From the NCBI RefSeq assembly GCF_963675165.1, contig NC_087377.1:7333122-7397121 (forward strand): DNA of 64,000 nucleotides, read 5' to 3'. Source of the DNA: Halichondria panicea (Eukaryota; Porifera; Demospongiae; Suberitida; Halichondriidae). The translations under genes were made by a program, and so were the position numbers. Shown one piece after another: positions 57,699 to 64,000 of the stretch. The notes under the pieces are model-generated. The model had not been told where the DNA came from and searched no databases. It saw only the letters and a program-made list of their open reading frames with translations. Within the stretch, counting starts at the first letter, position 1; every line of letters starts with the position of its first letter.

Positions 57699-58722
57699 GT
57701 GTGTGTGTGTGTATTCCAGCTATAACTGCTCAACGGTTGTAATGTAACGAAAACTAACAGCTTCTATAGGCTTCTAGCCACGTTCTCTTGGATTTTGATT
57801 CGTGGATTAGCAAACTAAAGCTTCTTTCTCGAGTTATGGCTAGTTTGACTCACATTGAAGGCTGTTGCAGTCTCTTCAGAATCTTTCATAGCATCATCTG
57901 TCCGCACAAACTTTCTATTCAACATATGAGTTAGCCTTGCACTAAAGCGCTAGCTTTTTGTTAGCTACAATACTCAGAAAATATCTTTTAAAACAGCTAG
58001 CTAGCAGTAGCCATTTGTGAAATTGATCTCTTTGGACACACCCTTTAATTATTCCTGTGGATGTAATGCGCATGCGCGCTCATTCCCCATGTGTGAGAAA
58101 ATAATATCCCAAGATCCTCCTGGCAGAATCATCTTTGTCTTGAGGGCCTGGTATATAAGCCACAAAACACTACCATATAACAATATAGATAACAATATGC
58201 ATGTACACAGGTCTTTTCTTCTTAGATATTATATACACTGAACTACAGATCCTGGAAGAATCAATTTTCTTCTTTCTTGAGATCCTGGTAAGCCACATAA
58301 TACAACAATAGATGCATGTAAATAAGTCTTTTCTTCTCAGTGACTTTATATAGATAAGCTAACTTTAATACTAATATAACACTCTAATACTTTTAAGCGA
58401 AAGCAAAAACATGGCGAGAGGCATTAGCACAGCGCCAGCTTGAACACTAGTTAACATAGTAGGCTAAGGGTAGCTATCAGAATACTATCAGATGGGCTAG
58501 AAACCTTCAATGGAACCTTCTATCTACTTCCTTTAATCCACTTCCGTTTGTTGTGACGTCACTGTTTTACTGACCATAAACGTTGTTATCCGGATTCGCC
58601 AGATACCGGCGGAAGATTAGCGCATGCGCAAGCAGTCGATACCAGGCCCACTCTTCGAGGAAATGCGGCCTGGGATCGAGGCTAATTAGTTGTTAGTATT
58701 ACACTTCTATAATATTATGCAG
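57204..58722. other. Enlarged B-C intron of RU9 with an R1 repeat
   Basis: The R1 copy at 57607-58452 matches 36681-37530 over most of its length. A small foldback lies near 58,630-58,680 (gataccaggccc / gcctgggatcgaggc). The remainder is AT-rich without exons. Confidence 0.65.
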
Positions 58723-59969
58723 GTAGTGGAGAACAGCATCGTATTCTTGTTACTAAAAGGTAGTCAAATTTAGATCAACTGTGAGTGATTCGATTTTAGT
58801 TGTTCGCTAGGTTGTTATGTGAATGCATTTTGAGTTCTCTCTAATATTCTAGGTTCCAAGTTGCACAAGGTTCACTCGGTATCGTGTGGACTCTGACCTA
58901 TTGACTCCCTCAATCAGCCGTTCAATCACGGACCCTCTTCTGTTTGATGGCTCACTCAGTTTCTCCCTCCCCACTGACAAGATGACAGAATACAGTGTCA
59001 CACTGACTGATGAGAATGGAATAGATCTCGTGTTTGAGAATCAGTGAGTTTAATAGTACGTCTTCCTTTGCTAATTATTTGATCCCCAGGTACATTTGAC
59101 GTTCAAGACCTCCTAGTGTCTGAATGTCCTGGTGGTGGTGGTATTTGTGTGAGCATTGTGTATGTTGAAGATACCCTCTCTCCCGGAGCTCTCGTCTGTG
59201 CAGTTCGTATCATTGATGGAGTGTTTGATTTTGCTAATATGAAACTGGTTTCCATCCCTCGGCATTATATTGAGAATTTCACCATTCCTGTTTCTAGTGG
59301 AGAATACCGAGTGATTGCTTTTGATCTGGAGAGCAACCATTTACCAAACATGCCCATCTCTATGGTAGCACTCAGTCAAGACATTATGAAAATGAACACT
59401 AGTGTTGAAGGTACCTGCTCTGTGTGTTATTGCTGTGCTCTAATCTTAGTCATTTACCGTAGACATTACCAGTCCACCACCCAGAGAGGGCATTAGTGCA
59501 TCCAATTTAACGAATGGAGATGTTAGTGTGACCTGCTCCAACTCTGCCCTGAATTGTCTAGTCTTGTTCCAATCCACCACCATCTTGGACAGAGTATCTG
59601 TTGGTTTCATCACCGCATCTGAAGTATCAACTGTCCTCTCTTTAAATGACACCCTTGGTGATGGCTATGTGGTGGTGTACTCTTGGAATAGTTCACAGTC
59701 CATCTTTGAAGGGAAGGTATCACTCATTATGCAACAACTGGATCTACTCACCAGTAAGTGCCTCTGTAGATTATCAGAGCTAACATAATTCATTGCTTTT
59801 TCGTTGCAGCTGGTCCCACTATACCTCCAATGTCTGATTCACAAACAGACCCACCTCCTCCTGATATGGAGTCCCTGCTGACATCAGTTATCGCTGGTAG
59901 GTTTCTAGTGCTGTAAAAGTGTATCATAATGATTCTCTCCATTCACTGTCACAGCAGCAGCTATAGCTG

Positions 59970-62895
59970 GTAAGTCAATCTACAGAGCACTGACTAGTTT
60001 AATATATATAATAATTATTTGCTATTGTTATAATGCTAGAAAAATATAGTGATACCTTTGCTGTTTATAACGGAGATATTGGGCCACCGTTTTCAATCAC
60101 AGCGCTCCACTCCAATTGAGCACCAAGCGGAATTATTTTTTACTGGCACTTAGAGAGAAATTATAGCTTGGCCTAAAATCGAGGCTATAGCAAGGGCGTA
60201 TGAAAGAGAAGAGGGCATGCAACTACAATTTACAAATGGGCGGGGGTTTATGTCTAAATATAGTAAACAATTTATTGCACGTGCACTTTATACTTTATAG
60301 ACTATCCTAGTGGGAGGTTGGGCTAAATATAGCATATCCTGCTGACTCATCAATAATACGACGCATACACAGTATACTTTGTGAGTTGCATGCCCTCTTC
60401 TCTTCATACGCCCTTGGCTATACGTACAAATGAACAATCAGGTGGCCTTGTGGAACAGCTATATACTATCTTCTATTCCAATGCTATATATAAGCGCCAA
60501 CTATAATTATGTAAAATTATTGTTTTATCTTGTTCTATTTGCGCGTCACTGGAAAATCATCTAATTATTTGTGGCCCTGTAAGTAGAAGTAACTGTAACT
60601 GTGCATGATCAAATGTGCATGGTTTGATCTACATGTATTGTGCATTGTATGTACTTTACCAGAATGGACAACTGAAACACACACATGCACTACTTAATAA
60701 TAGAGGAGTACTATATTTGCTATCAAAGGTATACCCCTCCGGTAGTGATGTACAATAAAAATGTGTACTAGACCTATTACACAGTTCGAAGAGGCTGCAA
60801 GACAGACTTTCATCATGCGTATACATGTAACCTCACTCCAGCACTTCACTACTTTAGTAATTTGCATGACTGTGAATAATGTGTTACTTTACTGAGTGCT
60901 GCCTTAAAAGGAGGTTGTCCTTTTCAGAGGTGTCCATGCTTATATCCTCATATAAAATGATACATGTATACTCAAATGGAATGCATGCTCTTTGTTGACA
61001 CAAGGGTATGAGTACTAAAAGCTAACATTCTTGGTTAATGGACTGCATGTTTTGTTACCCGAGGCGCGCGTGGGCGGCCACGGGTATAGTAGTCTGTTTG
61101 TTTGTAACAATAATATCTACTCACCTGGATGCCATAGCACTGCGTTTACAGCATAGATAGTCTTCACACAACAATATCTTGGTTTAAATAGTGGCAGATT
61201 TTGATGTCTTTGTCGAGTAAAAGCGAGCAAAAGCTAAGAAGCTTAAATTTGCCACGTGGCCTTGAGTCAAGGTACGGGATCACTTCAGCTGAAAATATGT
61301 AGTCAAGGCTTGATTACGTATTTTCAGCTGAAGTGATCCCGTACCAGGAACAATTGAATAGGGGAGTAGAATTGTGACTGCACTGGTTGTTGACTGACTC
61401 TGGATCCTATACTCCAGCCTAGAAGGAGCCATACTTCTCTTAGTCTAAGACTCCAGGCTTCTTTGCTGTGATTCCAGTCCATAGTGCATGTCTCATGCAT
61501 GTACGTTGTTAGTTTAGTTTTATTGCTCTTGAGTTGCTGTGCTAGCGCATGCTAGTCATACATGCTACATGCATTGCATTATCACTCTTCTGGTTTCTTT
61601 ATTATCATGTCACCAGCCGAGGGTTTGCACTTTAGTGCTCTAGTTTGGTTTGTCTGTTTGTTTGTTTGTAATTTCAGGATCTGCTCACCTGGCTGCCACA
61701 GCACTGCGTTTATAGCATGGATAGCCTTCACACAATAAGTTATTAGTTTTAACAATAGTAGATTTCGATGTTAGAGCTTGGTTGTCGAATAAAAGCAAGC
61801 AAAAACTAAGAAGCTTAAACTTGCACAATGGCAGCTAGCTAGCTAGCTAACTACACGCGGCCTTTGTTCGAGGTATCCTCCGTATTTACAGCTGAAGTGA
61901 TCCCGTACCAAAAACAGTGGAAAAGGGTCACTACAATAGAAAGTTAGAATTGTGACTTGTTTGTTGCTCTGTTAGCTGACTCCAGGATCCCAGGAGTCAT
62001 ATCATACATGTACTTCTCTGAGACTCCAGGCATCTTTGCTGTGATCCTAGTCCACTGGGCATGCCTCATTACCACTAAAACTCTGTTCTCAATGCATGCC
62101 TCTAGTCTGGTTTAGTTTTATTGCTCCTGCATGAGTTGCTGTGCTAGACAGTTCAGTCATACACCACTACATGCATTGCATTATATCACTCTTCTGGTTT
62201 CTTTATAATCATGTCACTAGCCGAGGGTTTGCACTTCAGTGCTCTAGTTTCCACGTCAGCACAATGCACAGTACATCATAGGGTACAGCTAGGGATGATC
62301 TCACACAAAAGGTTGTGAACAATTGATTCGAGGCTCTAGTTACATACGCTTCAACTGCATCCCATTGAATAGTACATGTGTAGCTTATAATTATGACCAC
62401 AAATCTACTGCTTGTTTTTTCCATTAGCCACTCAAAATCTGTCATCAATTCCTTTTTTAGTCACGGTTTAATAAAGCTGTTGTGTTTGACTATTCTATTT
62501 ATTTATAGTTGTCTAAACTGAACATGAATGTTTATATAATGAGTGCACTTTTCTCATAATTATTATGATTGTGGTTGTTGTTGTCATGGTAGCGTTCTAG
62601 TAAACTGGTCAGCTTAGAATGCATTCTTGTAATGATACTTTTCCAGAGATTGATCAGACAATCTTTTTCATGGCATTTAAACGTACTGGTTAAACGGAGT
62701 TAATCAGGGAGACTCCCATACCCATCGTATAATCCTGCGCATGCGTACCGCTGGTCAGCTTAGAATGCATTCTTGTAATGATTCTTTTCCAGACTTCACA
62801 AAAGAATTTATTAACGTGGACATAATTTAGAGTTAATTACAAATTCGCTAAATTAGTACCCTTTTTCATTATCACTTGTCATATTCCTTTTGTAG
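59970..62895. other. Spacer RU9-RU10 with R3 repeats
   Basis: Contains an M2 MITE (60191-60416), blocks paralogous to 4,735-7,420, and two R3 repeats (61056-61345 and 61650-62250) that interrupt the paralogy between about 61,040 and 62,320. A head-to-head R3 junction forms an inverted repeat at about 61,271-61,345. The signal, Ig and FN3 exons of RU10 are not found here. Confidence 0.6.
60191..60416. mobile_element. M2 MITE
   Basis: Left end caagggcgtatgaaagagaa, right end cttctcttcatacgcccttg; most of the interior matches the inverted copy at 28794-29026. Confidence 0.75.
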
Positions 62896-63311
62896 GACAA
62901 CCGGCCAGTAGTGAGGGTGTTTCTGCCACAAAGCTGCCAAACGGAGATGCATAAGTGACTTGTGCTGACTCTGATGTCGTTTGTCTTGTTTTGTTTCAGT
63001 CTACCATCGCTCTCGACAGAATTCTAGTTGCTCTCATTGACTCAATTGCGAGTTCAACAACCTTCTCTGTCAGCGACACCTTTGCTAATGGCCGTGTGAT
63101 AGTTTACTCTTGGAATAGCTCACAATCCATCTTCGACGGGAAGGTATCACTCATTAGGCAACTCAATCCACCGACAAGTGGGTGTATTTGGTAGCTCATT
63201 TTCATACTGTTTACTGTGTTTTGTGTACAGGTGCACCTTCTACCTTGTCTCCTACCGACCCCCCACCTGTTACTGGGTTCCAATTTCCATTGGTCACAGG
63301 AGTAATAGCTG
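62896..63311 (+). pseudogene. RU10: orphan F and G exons of a receptor copy
   Basis: F 62896-63177 and G 63231-63311 are near-identical to RU2 and correctly bordered. In-frame TAA at 62952-62954 replaces the CAA codon of RU2. No upstream exon is recognised. The following intron is interrupted by a minus-strand LTR element, so helix and tail exons could lie beyond the window. Confidence 0.82.
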
Positions 63312-63353
63312 GTAAAGCAAAACAGTATTAAAATTAATGTTTAGTAAAAATAG

Positions 63354-63644
63354 TGTGAAAAGGTTCACTTGATAGTTGTAGATAAATGATATTGTTTCAC
63401 CAGACTGCCATGCACAATTTAACAACCAGTTTATATACTAATGCCTGCACTAATTGAATTCTATGGTTAGTCCTGATGAGTCTTGGTGGATCTTGAAGAG
63501 GCATGCTCGATCTTGAAGATGCATGATGAGTCTTGAAGAGGCATGCTCGATCTTGCCAGGTCTATGTGTGTGTGTGTTCTACTAAGAGTAACAATAATGT
63601 GCTAACATAATATAATAAACAACATCCATAATTACATTATTACA
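63354..63644 (-). repeat. LTR of a minus-strand retrotransposon
   Basis: On the minus strand it begins TGTAATAATG after a purine tract (cagaggggaacga) and ends near CTTTTCACA where RU10 intron sequence resumes. It contains tatataaact and short repeats of cctcttcaaga / gatcgagcatg. The partner LTR is outside the window. Confidence 0.6.
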
Positions 63645-63650
63645 TCGTTC

Positions 63651-64000
63651 CCCTCTGAAAAAGAAAATCCGTCCCGGATTATACCAACAATCAGCCAAAT
63701 ACCGCATGAATCGATCAGGGGGGCGTCGTAATCGGTGAGGGTAATGTCGTTGGTGGGCTATCGGCTGAGCTGTAGCATCATTGTCATCTTCAAGCAACTG
63801 CAGGTGAGTGCCAGCAGGTGTATTGCTCGGTGAAAGATAGGCTGGTCTACTTTTACGGACATGTTCAAGTCAAATGGTTGGAGGACATGGTTTAAGCCGA
63901 TCAAAGTGAATTATCGGACGTTGACGTGGGTTCTGCAATCGATAAACTGAGTCCGATAGTTGTTTGAGGATTCTGTACGGTCCCGTCCATGGTCGGTGGA
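63651..64000 (-). pseudogene. Gypsy-type integrase C-terminal end, minus strand
   Basis: Reading leftwards from the window edge: HRPWTGPYRILKQLSDSVYR, then IIHFDRLKPCPPTI and TGA near 63,868. The same frame continues through HYPHRLRRPPDRFMRYLADC towards the purine tract. The W-x-GPY motif marks the integrase C-terminal domain. TGA may be the true end of pol, or a lesion in a longer frame. The element continues past the window. Confidence 0.7.

Larger units (their letters stand above)
55564..59969 (+). pseudogene. RU9: subfamily I receptor with broken middle, no helix or tail
   Basis: Exons: S 55564-55630, A 56573-56869, B 56931-57203, C from 58723, D from 58853, E 59090-59410, F 59463-59753, G 59810-59896, microexon 59955-59969. 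S, A, B, E, F, G and the microexon are open and well spliced (Ig: FSCQYQ, YEWFLN, VYCEAT). C is altered and runs into TAG after VTKR. D lacks about 8 bases before its donor, changing the phase. The B-C intron is swollen to about 1.5 kb by an R1 repeat. No helix or tail exon follows before unrelated spacer sequence. A truncated product ending after B is conceivable, but the copy is best read as a pseudogene. Confidence 0.82.

Noticed and set aside
1-64000. CRISPR arrays, operons, ribosome binding sites
   Set aside because: No regularly spaced direct repeats with unique spacers, and coding sequence is split by GT..AG introns, which fits a eukaryotic genome.
1-64000. RAG-type recombination signals beside the Ig exons
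   Set aside because: Sequences like cacagta near exon A are part of the splice acceptor and coding start. No paired heptamer-nonamer with 12/23 spacing was seen.
1-64000. tRNA or rRNA genes
   Set aside because: No stretch with recognisable tRNA A and B boxes plus cloverleaf, and no rRNA core sequence was noticed. A covariance-model scan was not possible.

Overview
The window looks like nuclear DNA of an invertebrate metazoan, most likely a demosponge. Protein-coding information is split into small exons separated by very short GT..AG introns (often 50-70 bases), the intergenic DNA is AT-rich and crowded with foldback MITEs, and several retroelement fragments are present. The sponge assignment is inference from gene style and repeat content, not a sequence match. 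No bacterial operon, CRISPR array, rRNA or tRNA was recognised.

The backbone is a cluster of about ten complete or broken copies of one family of transmembrane receptors, called here RU1 to RU10. The ancestral plan, one module per exon, is: signal peptide (S); Ig-like domain (A or A'); FN3-like domain (B or B'); a beta-rich module split over two exons (C plus D); two more beta-rich modules (E and F); a Thr/Pro/Ser stalk (G); a transmembrane helix (H); and a short cytoplasmic tail (I). Nearly every intron is in phase 1; the C/D intron is in phase 0. The tail exon is almost invariant between copies and carries four or five tyrosines in SH2-ligand-like settings (YAPV, YEQT, YESI, YEDV, and in two copies YVNV). 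The ectodomains fall into two subfamilies.

Layout. 1-3463: nested transposons (a Ty3/gypsy-type pol with its 3' LTR, inside a hAT transposase remnant, inside a second gypsy-type integrase fragment with a possible LTR). 3623-4534: RU1, a broken 3' half. 7637-11515: RU2, intact, 651 aa predicted. 15634-19231: RU3, intact, 655 aa predicted including a 5-codon microexon. 20627-21706: RU4, heavily deleted. 21915-25846: RU5, nearly complete but with a nonsense codon and a lost splice acceptor. 30317-34528 on the minus strand: RU6, ectodomain and membrane helix intact, conserved tail absent. 39574-42094: RU7, a short membrane-less copy with a possible proline-rich end. 48763-52323: RU8, a decayed mosaic of the two subfamilies. 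55564-59969: RU9, decayed and lacking helix and tail. 62896-63311: RU10, a fragment cut by a minus-strand LTR element that runs out of the window.

The intergenic spacers are duplicated with the genes. The RU2-RU3 spacer (11.5-16 kb) matches the RU8-RU9 spacer (52.3-56.5 kb), and the RU1-RU2 spacer (4.7-7.5 kb) matches 60.5-62.6 kb. Comparing such copies exposes MITE insertions with empty sites and a recurrent class of tiny AATT/AATTAT insertions, one of which breaks a coding exon.

Taken together, RU2 and RU3 look like working cell-surface receptors that read ligands with variable Ig/FN3 modules and signal through a shared phosphotyrosine tail. RU6 and RU7 may be variants with altered or no signalling output. 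Immune or self-recognition function is an inference from architecture and copy-number dynamics only.
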